NCBI GenBank assembly: GCA_903905655.1 | Contig: CAIVHG010000015.1 | Location: forward strand, 46,760 to 110,759 | Direction: 5' to 3' | DNA: 64,000 nucleotides | Origin: an uncultured beta proteobacterium | GTDB lineage: Bacteria > Pseudomonadota > Gammaproteobacteria > Burkholderiales > SG8-41 | Shown: piece after piece, positions 1 to 10,241 of the stretch | Layout: each line of letters starts with the position of its first letter | Numbering within the stretch: position 1 is the stretch's first letter | Notes under the pieces: model-generated | What the model was told of the DNA's origin: nothing | What the model saw: only the letters and a program-made list of their open reading frames with translations | Database searches by the model: none | Made by a program: the position numbers and the translations under genes

Positions 1-1
1 G

Positions 2-148
2 CTGGCCGCGCTTTTTACGCGGCTGGATCTGGTCACACGCGAAGAATTCGACGTGCAGAGTGCGGTACTCGCCCGCACCCGCGAGAAGCTGACCCGGCTC
101 GAGGCGCGCCTCGCGGAACTCGAGCAGGCCGGCCGCGAGCAGCGCTGA
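2..148 (+). CDS. ubiK: C-terminal fragment of UbiK/BMFP (YqiC-like) accessory factor, truncated by window start
   Basis: Frame 2 translates as [42 protein letters not shown]..., typical of BMFP-domain proteins; followed by comM as in many proteobacteria. Confidence 0.75.
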   Translation: MAALFTRLDLVTREEFDVQSAVLARTREKLTRLEARLAELEQAGREQR

Positions 149-256
149 GGCGAGCGCATACCCGCCGGCAATCGGCGGTTTCCAAAATCGGGGATGTCCG
201 CGCATTGCAGACGTGGCGCGTTAGATACTGATTGCGATCCCGGATGCGGTGCTTCG

Positions 257-1768
257 ATGTCCCTCGCTGTCCTCTACAGCCGTTCGCTTGCCGGCATGGA
301 TGCGCCGCTGGTGACGGTTGAAACCCATTTAGCCAATGGACTGCCGGGCTTTACCATCGTCGGGTTGCCCGAAGCGGAGGTCAAGGAAGCGAAGGACAGG
401 GTGCGTGCCGCCCTGCAAAATGCGCGCTTTGAATTTCCGGCGCGGCGCATCACCGTCAATCTTGCTCCTGCCGACCTGCCTAAAGAGAGCGGGCGTTTCG
501 ATCTGCCGATCGCGCTCGGCATTCTGGCGGCATCCGGACAGATTCCCGCTGAGCACTTAGGTGAATATGAATTCGCTGGCGAGCTTGCGCTGAACGGCGC
601 ACTGCGGCCGGTGCGCGGTGCGCTGGCCATGATGTGCGGCGTGCGCCGCGCTGGCCGTACCTTCGTCCTGCCCCTGGAAAACGGACCCGAAGCCGCTTTG
701 GTGGAAGGCGCGCGCGTGCATGCGGCGCATAGCCTGCTCGATGTGTGTGCGCATTTCGCCGGCGGCGATCCGCTGATCCGGTGCACCGCTCCTGCGATCG
801 ATGCACGCGAAGCGTCAGCTGATCTGAGCGACATCAGGGGCCAGGCGCAGGCCAAGCGCGCGCTCGAGATTGCGGCTGCAGGCGGGCACAGCCTGCTGAT
901 GGTGGGGCCGCCCGGCAGCGGAAAGACCATGCTCGCCCAGCGCCTGCCGGGCATCCTGCCCGCGATGAGCGAACGGGAGGCGCTGGCGTCAGCGGCGGTC
1001 CAGTCGCTGGGCAGCGCAGGGTTCGAGGTGCGCAATTGGCGCCGGCGACCGTTCCGGGCGCCCCACCACACGGCTTCCGCCGTGGCGCTGGTGGGCGGAG
1101 GCAGCAACCCGCGGCCGGGAGAGATCTCGATGGCGATGCATGGCGTGCTGTTCCTGGATGAACTGACCGAATACGATCGCAAGGTACTCGAAGTGCTGCG
1201 CGAGCCGCTCGAATCAGGACGCATTCACGTATCGCGCGCTGCGCGCCAGGCGGAATTTCCCGCAGAGTTTCAGCTCGTGGCGGCAATGAATCCCTGCCGC
1301 TGCGGCTTTCTCGGGCATTACAGCGGGCGCTGTCGTTGCACGCCGGACCAGGTCCTGAGCTACCGCAGAAAAATTTCGGGCCCGCTCCTGGATCGCATTG
1401 ACATTCAAATCGAGGTCCCCGCGGTTCCTGCCGATGAACTTGCGCGCTCGAACGCGGGCGTGGCGAGCGCCGTGGTCCGCGAACGCGTGGAGCGGGCGCG
1501 CGCTGCCATGACTACGCGTCAGGGCAGGGAGAACGCGCGGCTCGCGGTCGCCGAGATCGCGATGTATTGCGCGCCGGACGAGGATGGCGCGAGCTTGCTC
1601 AAACGGGCGATTGCCAGACTCGGGCTTTCGGCACGCGGCTATCACCGCATCCTGAAGGTCGCGCGTACGATTGCTGATCTAGACGGAAATGGGGCGCGCG
1701 CTGTTTCCGCAGCGCATGTCGCCGAGGCGATTCAGTATCGCAGGCTCGAGTGTGCATCAGTCGCATAA
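257..1768 (+). CDS. comM: YifB/ComM family Mg-chelatase-like AAA+ ATPase
   Basis: SLAVLYSRSLAGMDAPLVTVETHLANGLPGFTIVGLP, Walker A GPPGSGKTMLAQRLPGILP, GVLFLDELTEY, MNPCRCGF; ATG at 257 fits the family better than the track start at 194. Confidence 0.93.
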   Translation: MSLAVLYSRSLAGMDAPLVTVETHLANGLPGFTIVGLPEAEVKEAKDRVRAALQNARFEFPARRITVNLAPADLPKESGRFDLPIALGILAASGQIPAEHLGEYEFAGELALNGALRPVRGALAMMCGVRRAGRTFVLPLENGPEAALVEGARVHAAHSLLDVCAHFAGGDPLIRCTAPAIDAREASADLSDIRGQAQAKRALEIAAAGGHSLLMVGPPGSGKTMLAQRLPGILPAMSEREALASAAVQSLGSAGFEVRNWRRRPFRAPHHTASAVALVGGGSNPRPGEISMAMHGVLFLDELTEYDRKVLEVLREPLESGRIHVSRAARQAEFPAEFQLVAAMNPCRCGFLGHYSGRCRCTPDQVLSYRRKISGPLLDRIDIQIEVPAVPADELARSNAGVASAVVRERVERARAAMTTRQGRENARLAVAEIAMYCAPDEDGASLLKRAIARLGLSARGYHRILKVARTIADLDGNGARAVSAAHVAEAIQYRRLECASVA

Positions 1769-1788
1769 ACGATTAATCGAGCGAGCAC

Positions 1789-2712
1789 TTAGGCAGCGTG
1801 TACGCGTTCGAGCAACGCGTCGTATTGGAATTGCGAAATATTCAACGTCGCGAGTGCGAGCGCTCCAGCGCAGTTCCATTCTATGCACGGAGCGCCGGTG
1901 GTGCTCTGCACGTATATTTGCTCTGCGACGAGCCCGATCGCGATCATCACGCGGCTGGACTGAGGCAGCGTGCCGTCGCCCGGTTTGAGTTTTGCGTGGT
2001 CATGGTGCCACAGGATCGCCAGGCAAAGGTCATCGTGTAACAGCCAGCTGCGCGCGAGCGCGTAACCGATCCGGGCGTGATTCAGCGAGTATTGCTTGTC
2101 CTCGATCGCGGTCAGCGGGCGCCCGAGATCGGGCAAGGCGCTGCTGTAAACTTTTCCGTAATTGCGGAACTTGGAGGCCATGAGCGGGATGCCGCAATCG
2201 CGAAACAGCCCCAGCGTGTACGCTTCATCGCGGCCCACTCCGCCGACCTGCACTGCGAGCTGAGCAGAAATCGCCGCCACGTTCGAAGAGCTTTCCCAGA
2301 AATTTTCCATGATCGCGCTGGCACCGACCGTAAACACCTGACGCAGCAGCAGACCTGTCACGAGGTTCGAAACCGTGCGCAAGCCGAGCATGGCAAGCGC
2401 CTGCGATACCGAGGCGGCTTTGGTGTGCAAACCATAGAATGCCGAGTTGACCGTCTTCAGCATGGCAGCAGCGAGGCCTACGTCGCGCGCGATCAGCGCG
2501 CCGATCTTCGCATAATCGGGTTCTTCATCGCGCATGCGGCGCAGCAGTTGCGTCAGCGTTGTGGGGCAGGGAGGAATTCCGATGTCTTTGACGATCTGTT
2601 CGGCTTGTTTGTCGAGCGTTGCAAGGTGTTCCATCGATCGGGTTCCCGGAGCTGCGGCCTGCAGTGCGTCACGGATTGCGGCGGACTCCAACCGTATCGG
2701 CAGCCGTGCCAT
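1789..2712 (-). CDS. HDOD domain protein
   Basis: IPPCPTTLTQLLRRMRDEEPDYAKIGALIARDVGLAAAMLKTVNSAFYG is a typical HDOD N-terminus. Confidence 0.85.
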   Translation of the reverse strand: MARLPIRLESAAIRDALQAAAPGTRSMEHLATLDKQAEQIVKDIGIPPCPTTLTQLLRRMRDEEPDYAKIGALIARDVGLAAAMLKTVNSAFYGLHTKAASVSQALAMLGLRTVSNLVTGLLLRQVFTVGASAIMENFWESSSNVAAISAQLAVQVGGVGRDEAYTLGLFRDCGIPLMASKFRNYGKVYSSALPDLGRPLTAIEDKQYSLNHARIGYALARSWLLHDDLCLAILWHHDHAKLKPGDGTLPQSSRVMIAIGLVAEQIYVQSTTGAPCIEWNCAGALALATLNISQFQYDALLERVHAA

Positions 2713-2759
2713 CGACCTTTAAGGGCGTGCGATCATAGCTACAGTCGGAATACTTGCTA

Positions 2760-2966
2760 GGACCTTTAGGAAGGACGCCCAAGATTCAGATAAGCAACAC
2801 AAATTATCGGTATACCGGTAACTATGTAGGATGTAAGACTACATGAGAAAACGTGAAATCCTACACAGTATTCATGGGTACACGCCTCTTAATGCACAGC
2901 CTGTGGATATCCATAATGTGCCCGTAAGCTGATCGCGTGACTATAAAACCATAACAGGGAGAAAAA
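2760..2966 (+). promoter_or_regulatory. flhDC upstream regulatory region, AT-richer, with palindromes
   Basis: CGGTATACCG (2808-2817), TGGATATCCA (2904-2913), GTAGGAT/ATCCTAC inverted repeat (2826-2832/2858-2864), ATGTAG/CTACAT (2824-2829/2839-2844). Confidence 0.5.
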
Positions 2967-3284
2967 ATGAAGAACGCACAGTTACTGGATGAGATTCGCG
3001 AAACCAACATGAGCTATCTGCTGCTCGCGCAGCACCTGATTGGCTCGGATCGCACGGCCGCCATGTTCCGGCTCGGCGTGCGGGCTGAGGTCGCCGATAT
3101 CATCGAGCAACTCTCGCCAGCCCAGATCATGAAGATGGCGGCTTCCAACATGCTGCTGTGCCGGATGCGTTTCGATGACCAGCTGATCGTCGGCTTGCTC
3201 AGCGACCATAGCGCTGCCAAGCCCATGATGCAGTCGCATGCGGCGGTACTGATGGCGGGACAATCTCCAGCCGGTCTTTCCTGA
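2967..3284 (+). CDS. flhD: Flagellar transcriptional regulator FlhD
   Basis: LLDEIRETNMSYLLLAQHLIGSDRTAAMFRLGVRAEVADIIEQLSPAQIMKMA; precedes flhC. Confidence 0.96.
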   Translation: MKNAQLLDEIRETNMSYLLLAQHLIGSDRTAAMFRLGVRAEVADIIEQLSPAQIMKMAASNMLLCRMRFDDQLIVGLLSDHSAAKPMMQSHAAVLMAGQSPAGLS

Positions 3285-3310
3285 GTCCTGCTCATCATCC
3301 GGAGGTTGCC

Positions 3311-3910
3311 ATGCGCAACAAGAGCGTCATCACCGAAGCGCACCAGATCACCCTCGCAATCGAACTGGTGCAGCTCGGTGCGCGTCTGCCGGTGCTGGAA
3401 GCTGAAACGAGCGTCAGCCGCGAGCGCCTGCTGAAACTCTACAAGGAAGTGAAAGGCAAATCCCCGCCCAAGGGCATGCTGCCATTTTCGACCGACTGGT
3501 TCATGAACTGGCAGCCGAACATACACGCATCGCTGTTTCTCGATATCTACCGCTACCTCGAGGAAAATGCCGGGGCGAGCGCCATCGAAGCGATCGTCAA
3601 GGCCTATCGACTGTACATCGAGCACCTCGAGGTGAACGGCCTGGAATGCGTGCTGAGCTTTACCCGCGCCTGGAGTCTGGTGCGCTTCGTGAAGGCCAAG
3701 ATGCTGACGACGGTTTCATGCACGCAATGCCGGGGCCATTTCATCGTGCACGCCCTGGATCTGCATCGCGGGTATGTCTGCGGCCTGTGCCATGTGCCGT
3801 CGCGTGCCGGCAAGACGCGCCAGGCAGCGCTGGCGGTGCAGTCGGCGCGCGAACTGCTGCCCAGGACGCCTGCCCCGGCGCGCGCGCCCGTCGTCGCCAC
3901 GGTCGACTGA
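3311..3910 (+). CDS. flhC: Flagellar transcriptional regulator FlhC
   Basis: LAIELVQLGARLPVLEAETSVSRERLLKLYKEVKGKSPPKGMLPFSTDWF plus Cys motifs CTQC...CGLC. Confidence 0.96.
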   Translation: MRNKSVITEAHQITLAIELVQLGARLPVLEAETSVSRERLLKLYKEVKGKSPPKGMLPFSTDWFMNWQPNIHASLFLDIYRYLEENAGASAIEAIVKAYRLYIEHLEVNGLECVLSFTRAWSLVRFVKAKMLTTVSCTQCRGHFIVHALDLHRGYVCGLCHVPSRAGKTRQAALAVQSARELLPRTPAPARAPVVATVD

Positions 3911-4075
3911 TCGCCGGCGCACCGACTACGAAACAAGGGGGCTTTCGCCTCCTGTTTGCCAAAATGCGGGCGGTCGCCCGCTGCTAATCTGATCTTGCAT
4001 TCCTGCCGGCAGTAATGTGCCGGCATGGGCTGAGTCCGCGCGGCACCTGCCGCGGCGCTACTCCGAGGGGGAGCT

Positions 4076-4930
4076 TTGCTGGTCATAGTCGGATATCTGG
4101 TAGTCGTCGCATCCGTGTTCGGCGGTTTCGCGCTGGCCGGGGGGCACATGGCGGCATTGCTGCAGCCGGTCGAGCTGCTGATGATCGGCGGCGCCGGCGC
4201 CGGCGCGCTCTTAGTCGGCAACACCGGCAAGGCATTGCACGCCATCGTCAGGACGCTGCCTTCGGTGCTCAAGGGCTCGAGCTATGCCAAAGCGGTATTC
4301 ATGGAGCTGATGGCGCTGCTCTACGACATCCTGGTCAAGGTGCGCAAGGAAGGGCTGATGACGATCGAGGACGACGTCGAGAATCCGGCCCAGAGTCCGC
4401 TGTTCGCGCATTATCCCTTGGTGCTCGCCGATTCACACATGCTGGAGTTCGTCACCGATTACCTGCGTCTCATGGTCGGCGGAAACCTCAACGCTTTCGA
4501 AATTGAAAATCTGATGGACAACGAAATCGAAACCCACCATCAGGAGGGTCAGGTGCCGATCCAGAGCATCGCCAAGATTGGCGATGCCATGCCTGCGTTC
4601 GGCATCGTTGCGGCGGTAATGGGCGTGGTGCACACGATGTCATCAGTGGGGCTGCCCCCGGCCGAGTTGGGAATTCTGATCGCACACGCGCTGGTCGGCA
4701 CCTTCCTCGGCATCCTCATCTCCTATGGCTTCGTCTCGCCGCTCGCGGCACGGCTCGAACAAAGGCTGGGCGAGTCGGGCAAGATGTTCGAGTGCATCAA
4801 GGTCACGCTGCTCGCGAGCCTCAATGGTTACTCGCCGGCGTTGGCGGTGGAATTCGGCCGCAAGGTTCTCTACACAACCGAGCGCCCCACCTTCCAGGAG
4901 CTCGAGCAGCATGTCAAGAAGAAGGCATGA
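4076..4930 (+). CDS. motA: Flagellar motor stator protein MotA (TTG start)
   Basis: VIVGYLVVVASVFGGFALAGGHMAALLQPVELLMIGGAGAGALLVGN; adjacent to motB. Confidence 0.95.
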   Translation: MLVIVGYLVVVASVFGGFALAGGHMAALLQPVELLMIGGAGAGALLVGNTGKALHAIVRTLPSVLKGSSYAKAVFMELMALLYDILVKVRKEGLMTIEDDVENPAQSPLFAHYPLVLADSHMLEFVTDYLRLMVGGNLNAFEIENLMDNEIETHHQEGQVPIQSIAKIGDAMPAFGIVAAVMGVVHTMSSVGLPPAELGILIAHALVGTFLGILISYGFVSPLAARLEQRLGESGKMFECIKVTLLASLNGYSPALAVEFGRKVLYTTERPTFQELEQHVKKKA

Positions 4931-4966
4931 GCGCGCTGCTCCAGGGCATAACAGCGAACTGCGGCC

Positions 4967-5893
4967 ATGACTGACGAAAGCCAGCGCCCGATCGTCATCA
5001 AGCGCAAGAAGGCCAGCGGCCACGGCCATCATGGAGGCGCCTGGAAAATCGCCTATGCGGATTTCGTAACCGCGATGATGGCGTTCTTCCTCCTGATGTG
5101 GCTGCTCGGTTCAACCACCAAGGGGCAACTGCAGGGCATCGCCGAGTATTTCCAGACCCCGCTCGCGGTTGCGTTCGGCAGTGGCGAGAGCTCGTCTGCA
5201 AGCTCCAACCCGATCAATGGCGGGGGTTCAGACCTGACACGCAGCGATCAACAGGTGAAGCGCGGCGCGCTTCCCGACCAAAGGCGGTTGGTTAGCGTCA
5301 AGGCTGCTCAAGATATGCTGATGCGGCAGGAGATGGAAAAGCTGAAGGCTCTCAAACAGCGCGTCGAGGACGTGATCGATGCCAACGCGCTGCTGCGCCA
5401 GTACCGCAATCAGCTGCTGATCGATATCACGAGCGAGGGGCTGCGCATTCAGATCGTGGACGAACAGAACCGCCCGATGTTCGATCTGGGGAGCGCGCAG
5501 CTGAAGCCGTATGCGCGCGAAATCCTGCTGGCTTTGAGCAAGCCGTTCAACGAAGTGGAAAACAAATTGAGCCTCACCGGACATACCGACGCCAAACCCT
5601 TTCCCGCGGGTGAGCACGGCTACAGCAACTGGGAGTTGTCGGTCGATCGCGCCAATGCATCGCGACGCGTGCTGGTCGCGGGCGGCATCGCTGACGGCAA
5701 GATTAAGCGCGTCGTGGGCATGGCCTCGGCGGTGCTGTTCGACGGCAAGAATCCCTACAACCCGATTAACCGCCGCATTGCCATCATCGTGCTCAACAAA
5801 CAGGCCGACGAGGCCCTCAATCGCGTGAGCGGTGCGCTTGCGGTTGGAGACGAGGGCGTCTCTAAGGAGGCACTCGATGCCGAGGCGCACTAG
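4967..5893 (+). CDS. motB: Flagellar motor protein MotB
   Basis: GAWKIAYADFVTAMMAFFLLMWLLGS plus OmpA-like peptidoglycan-binding domain LTGHTDAKPF. Confidence 0.96.
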   Translation: MTDESQRPIVIKRKKASGHGHHGGAWKIAYADFVTAMMAFFLLMWLLGSTTKGQLQGIAEYFQTPLAVAFGSGESSSASSNPINGGGSDLTRSDQQVKRGALPDQRRLVSVKAAQDMLMRQEMEKLKALKQRVEDVIDANALLRQYRNQLLIDITSEGLRIQIVDEQNRPMFDLGSAQLKPYAREILLALSKPFNEVENKLSLTGHTDAKPFPAGEHGYSNWELSVDRANASRRVLVAGGIADGKIKRVVGMASAVLFDGKNPYNPINRRIAIIVLNKQADEALNRVSGALAVGDEGVSKEALDAEAH

Positions 5894-5908
5894 CGAGCGG
5901 CGCTTCAA

Positions 5909-6856
5909 ATGGCGCGGGAGCCCGGCGTGCCTGATTCGCGTGCGGCGCAGGGGAGGGCCATGGTATCGCGGTTGATTGAGGATTGGGTCGAGATGCTAAG
6001 CAGCGCTGAGCTGCCTGTGCTCGCGCGCACGATCGCGGAACTCGACGTGTTGCGCGCCGATGTCGAGCGCGTCACCACGGCACACGTTGTGGACATCGTG
6101 ATGCGCGATCCACTGATGACGGTAAAGGTATTGCAGTATCTGCAGCAGCACCGCAGCCGTCGCCGCAGTGCCGACATCACCACCATCGCGCACGCCCTGA
6201 TGATGCTCGGCCTGGCGCCGTTCTTTGCTCATTTCGGCAAGCCGCTTGCGCTGGAGGCGCGTTTGGATGCGGCCCCCTACGCGCTGCACGGCGCGCTCAG
6301 GGTGATGAGCCGTGCGCGTCACGCCGCGCTCTACGCCCACGACTGGGCCCAGTACCGGCGCGACATCGATCCCGAAGAGGTGATGGTCGCCGCGCTGCTG
6401 CACGACCTGTCGGAAATGCTGCTGTGGTGCTTTGCGCCCGAACTCGCGCTGGAGATCGGCGACCGGCAGCGGCGCGACCGTGCGCTGCGCAGCGAAGCCG
6501 CTCAACTCGAGGTGATCGGCTTTAGGCTGATCGATCTACAGCTCGCGCTGGTGCAGGCATGGCAACTGCCGCAGCTGCTTGCTGTGCTGATGGACGAGCA
6601 TCACACGCACAATGCGCGGGTGCTCAATGTTGCGCACGCGGCAGCGCTGGCCCGCCATTCCGCGCATGGCTGGGACAATCTTGCCCTGCCGCACGACTAC
6701 GCGCAGATCGGGCGGCTGCTCGGCTTGTCGCAGGAACACGCCGAGCAGCGCGCACTCACGGTAGCGTTTGAGGCGTCCGGCGAACGGGACTGGTACGGGG
6801 TTGCGTTGCCGACTCCCCCCTATCCAGACGCGCTGCAGGGACGCACCGCTGGCTGA
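5909..6856 (+). CDS. HDOD domain protein
   Basis: VVDIVMRDPLMTVKVLQYLQQHRSRRRSADITTIAHALMMLGLAPF...LLHDLSEMLLW. Confidence 0.8.
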   Translation: MAREPGVPDSRAAQGRAMVSRLIEDWVEMLSSAELPVLARTIAELDVLRADVERVTTAHVVDIVMRDPLMTVKVLQYLQQHRSRRRSADITTIAHALMMLGLAPFFAHFGKPLALEARLDAAPYALHGALRVMSRARHAALYAHDWAQYRRDIDPEEVMVAALLHDLSEMLLWCFAPELALEIGDRQRRDRALRSEAAQLEVIGFRLIDLQLALVQAWQLPQLLAVLMDEHHTHNARVLNVAHAAALARHSAHGWDNLALPHDYAQIGRLLGLSQEHAEQRALTVAFEASGERDWYGVALPTPPYPDALQGRTAG

Positions 6857-7013
6857 CCTAGCAACCTCTGATCAAGCCCCGCAATCCGTATCGGACCAAA
6901 TCAGGGGTTCTCTTACTCCATTGCATGAATAGCACGCGTAATGAAGGCTTGTTTGGGCGATGCGCGCGCCCGCAAGGGCCGGATACTTTCAGCTGTACAC
7001 GAAAGCATAGTCC

Positions 7014-8150
7014 ATGGCCGACGACAATCACGCTGAACGCACTGAACCCGCATCGCCGAAGCGCCTCGAGCAGGCGCGCGAGGAGGGGCGCGTCGCGCGA
7101 TCGCACGAGCTGTCCACGTTCGCGATGCTGATGGCCGGGGGCGGTGGACTGTGGCTGCTCGGCAGCAGCGTCATTGGCCGCCTGCGCCTGTTACTGCACG
7201 ACGGCCTCACACTGGATGCGCGCGCCGCCTTCGATCCCGCGCAGATGCTGGTGCGCCTCAACGATCAATTCTGCGCGGCGCTGTGGGCGCTGGCGCCGCT
7301 CCTCATCCTCTGGTTCCTGGTCGCGCTTGCCGCGCCGCAGGCACTGAGCGGGTGGACATTTTCATTGAAGAGCCTGCGCGTGGATTTCCAGCGCGTGGAT
7401 CCGCTCGCCGGCATCGGGCGCCTGATGTCGTGGCACGGCGCGGGCGAGCTCGTGAAGGCGCTCGCCAAGGTGGGATTGGTGGCGAGCTGCGCGGCGCTCG
7501 TGATGTGGCATTACCGCGACAGCCTGCAGAAGCTTGCGCTGTTGCCGCTCGAAACCGGCATCGCCGAGACGGCGCGCATCGTCGCCATGAGCTTCCTGAC
7601 GATGGCGGGCACGCTCGCGATTGTGGTCGGCGCCGACCTGCCGTTTCAGCTGTGGCGGCATGCCGACTCTCTCAAGATGACGCGCGAGGAAGTGCGGCAG
7701 GAAATGAAGGAGAGCGAAGGCGATCCACAGATCAAGGCGGCAATCCGCAGCCAGCAGCGCGCGCTGGCGCGCGGCCGCATGATGGAAGAAGTTCCCAAGG
7801 CGAGCGTAATCGTCGTCAACCCGACGCACTATGCGGTCGCGCTGCGCTATGAAGGCACCGGCATGAGCGCACCGCGCGTGGTCGCCAAAGGCGCCAATCT
7901 GGTCGCGGCGGCAATACGCCGGCTTGGTGAGGAACATCGCGTGCCAGTGCTGGAAGCGCCGCCGCTGGCGCGCGCGCTCTACCGGCACGTGGACATCGGC
8001 GCTGAAATCCCCGCCCAGTTCTACACCGCGGTCGCAGAGGTATTGGCCTACGTCTTCCAATTGCACCGCTACCGCGAACACGGCGGCGCCCAGCCGCCGC
8101 GGCTGGGTGCGCTCGATGTTCCGGACGATCTGCATCACGAAAGAGAGTAA
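7014..8150 (+). CDS. flhB: Flagellar type III export protein FlhB
   Basis: EPASPKRLEQAREEGRVARSHEL; autocleavage motif NPTH in VIVVNPTHYAVALRY. Confidence 0.97.
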   Translation: MADDNHAERTEPASPKRLEQAREEGRVARSHELSTFAMLMAGGGGLWLLGSSVIGRLRLLLHDGLTLDARAAFDPAQMLVRLNDQFCAALWALAPLLILWFLVALAAPQALSGWTFSLKSLRVDFQRVDPLAGIGRLMSWHGAGELVKALAKVGLVASCAALVMWHYRDSLQKLALLPLETGIAETARIVAMSFLTMAGTLAIVVGADLPFQLWRHADSLKMTREEVRQEMKESEGDPQIKAAIRSQQRALARGRMMEEVPKASVIVVNPTHYAVALRYEGTGMSAPRVVAKGANLVAAAIRRLGEEHRVPVLEAPPLARALYRHVDIGAEIPAQFYTAVAEVLAYVFQLHRYREHGGAQPPRLGALDVPDDLHHERE

Positions 8151-8153
8151 GCG

Positions 8154-10241
8154 ATGATCAACACCCTCAATCTACCGCGCCTTTCTTCGACGGAAGTATT
8201 GCGCGGCCTAGCCGGGCCGACGCTGATCGTGATGCTGCTCGCGATGATGGTGTTGCCGCTGCCGCCGTTCATGCTCGACATGTTTTTCACGTTCAACATC
8301 GCGTTCTCCATCATGGTGCTGCTGGTCGGCATGCAAACCGTCAAGGCCCTCGATTTCGCAGTCTTTCCAACCGTGCTGCTGGTGACCACGTTGCTGCGGT
8401 TGTCGCTCAACATCGCTTCCACGCGGGTGGTGCTGCTCGAGGGGCACACCGGGCCCGCAGCTGCCGGCAAGGTAATCGAGTCCTTCGGCCATTTCCTGGT
8501 GGGCAACAACTATGCGGTCGGCCTGGTGGTGTTCATCATCATGATCATCATCAACTTCGTGGTCATCACCAAGGGCGCCGGCCGTATCGCCGAGGTCGGT
8601 GCCCGCTTCACTCTCGATGCAATGCCGGGCAAGCAGATGGCGATCGACGCCGATCTCAACGCCGGGCTGATCGGCGAGGACGAGGCGCGCAAGCGCCGCT
8701 CGGTAATCGCGCAGGAAGCCGACTTCTACGGTTCCATGGATGGCGCGAGCAAATTCGTGCGCGGCGACGCGGTGGCCGGCATCATCATCCTGCTCATCAA
8801 CATCTTCGGCGGCCTGATCGTGGGCGTCATGCAGCACGACATGGACTTCGCGTCAGCCGCGAAAGTCTACACGCTGCTCACCATCGGCGACGGGCTGGTT
8901 GCGCAGATTCCGGCGCTCATCATATCGACCGCCGCCGGCCTGGTGGTGAGCCGCGTCAGCACCGAAGAGGACACGGGAGCGCAGCTGCTGTCGCAGGTGA
9001 TCGCGCGCCCGCAAGCCCTCCTGGTGACCGCCGGCATCATCGGCACCATGGGCCTGATCCCGGGCATGCCGCACCTTGCGTTTCTCATGCTCGCCGCCGG
9101 CATGGCCGCCGTCGCCTATCGCGTACGCAGCGGCACGGTGTCCAGCGAGCGCGCCGCGACCGCGGCGGTACTCGCCGAGCCCGCAACGGAGGCGCAGGAC
9201 GTGAGCTGGAACGATGTCATGCCGGTCGACACGCTGGGCCTCGAAGTCGGCTACCGCTTGATACCGCTCGTCGACCAGGTGCAGGACGGCGAACTTCTGC
9301 GGCGCATCAAGGCGATCCGGCGCAAATTCGCGCAGGAGATCGGCTTCCTGCCGCCCGCCATTCATATCCGCGACAACCTCGAACTGCCGCCGAACGGTTA
9401 TCGCATTACGCTCAAGGGCGTGGAGATCGGCCAGCACGAATCGCACGCCGGCATGTATCTCGCGATCAACCCGGGACGCGTCACCGCGCAGCTGCCGGGT
9501 GTCGCGACTTCCGATCCTGCATTCAATCTGCCCGCCGTGTGGGTAGACGCCGCGCACCGCGACCAGGCGCAGCAATGCGGCTATACGGTGGTCGATGCCG
9601 GCACCGTGGTTGCCACACACATCAGCCAGCTGCTGCAGACGCATTGCGCGGATCTGCTGGGGCGCCGCGAACTGCAACAGCTGCTCGATCACCTGTCCGT
9701 GGAAACGCCCAAGCTGCTGGAGGACGTGATACCCAAACTTCTGCCGATGGCGACGCTGCAGCGCGTGCTGCAGATGCTGCTGGAAGAAGGCGTACACATA
9801 CGCGACATGCGCACCATCGTCGAAGTGGTCGCGGCGCATGCGGCGCGCACTCAGGATGCAGGCGAACTCGCGGCGCTGGTGCGCGCAGCACTCGGCCGCG
9901 CCATCGTCCAGCAGCTGTTTCCGGGCAAAGCCGAACTGCAGGTGATCGCGCTCGACCCGGCGCTCGAGCGCTTGCTGCTGCAAAGCGTACAGGCCGGCGG
10001 CGCCGACACGGGCGTGATCGAGCCCGAACTCGCGGACGCGCTGCTGCGCGGAGCGGCGGCCGCGGCCGCGCACCAGGAGCAGCTGGGGCTGCCCGCGGTG
10101 CTGCTGGTGCCGGCGCCGTTGCGATTGCTGCTGTCGCGCTTCCTGCGCCGCGCGAATCCCCATCTCAGGGTGCTCGCTCACACTGAAGTGCCGGATGCGC
10201 GCGCCATCAAGTTCACGTCAGTGGTCGGGAGCAAATCATGA
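8154..10241 (+). CDS. flhA: Flagellar export gate protein FlhA
   Basis: GPTLIVMLLAMMVLPLPPFMLDMFFTFNIAFSIMVLLVGM... FHIPEP family; 695 aa. Confidence 0.97.
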   Translation: MINTLNLPRLSSTEVLRGLAGPTLIVMLLAMMVLPLPPFMLDMFFTFNIAFSIMVLLVGMQTVKALDFAVFPTVLLVTTLLRLSLNIASTRVVLLEGHTGPAAAGKVIESFGHFLVGNNYAVGLVVFIIMIIINFVVITKGAGRIAEVGARFTLDAMPGKQMAIDADLNAGLIGEDEARKRRSVIAQEADFYGSMDGASKFVRGDAVAGIIILLINIFGGLIVGVMQHDMDFASAAKVYTLLTIGDGLVAQIPALIISTAAGLVVSRVSTEEDTGAQLLSQVIARPQALLVTAGIIGTMGLIPGMPHLAFLMLAAGMAAVAYRVRSGTVSSERAATAAVLAEPATEAQDVSWNDVMPVDTLGLEVGYRLIPLVDQVQDGELLRRIKAIRRKFAQEIGFLPPAIHIRDNLELPPNGYRITLKGVEIGQHESHAGMYLAINPGRVTAQLPGVATSDPAFNLPAVWVDAAHRDQAQQCGYTVVDAGTVVATHISQLLQTHCADLLGRRELQQLLDHLSVETPKLLEDVIPKLLPMATLQRVLQMLLEEGVHIRDMRTIVEVVAAHAARTQDAGELAALVRAALGRAIVQQLFPGKAELQVIALDPALERLLLQSVQAGGADTGVIEPELADALLRGAAAAAAHQEQLGLPAVLLVPAPLRLLLSRFLRRANPHLRVLAHTEVPDARAIKFTSVVGSKS

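Noticed and set aside
3966-3981. GCGGGCGGTCGCCCGC hairpin upstream of motA as a terminator
   Set aside because: Stem present but no T-tract follows; could be chance in GC-rich DNA
8853-10181. 442-aa minus-strand ORF opposite flhA
   Set aside because: Shadow ORF with His/Arg/Gln-rich translation; flhA is certain
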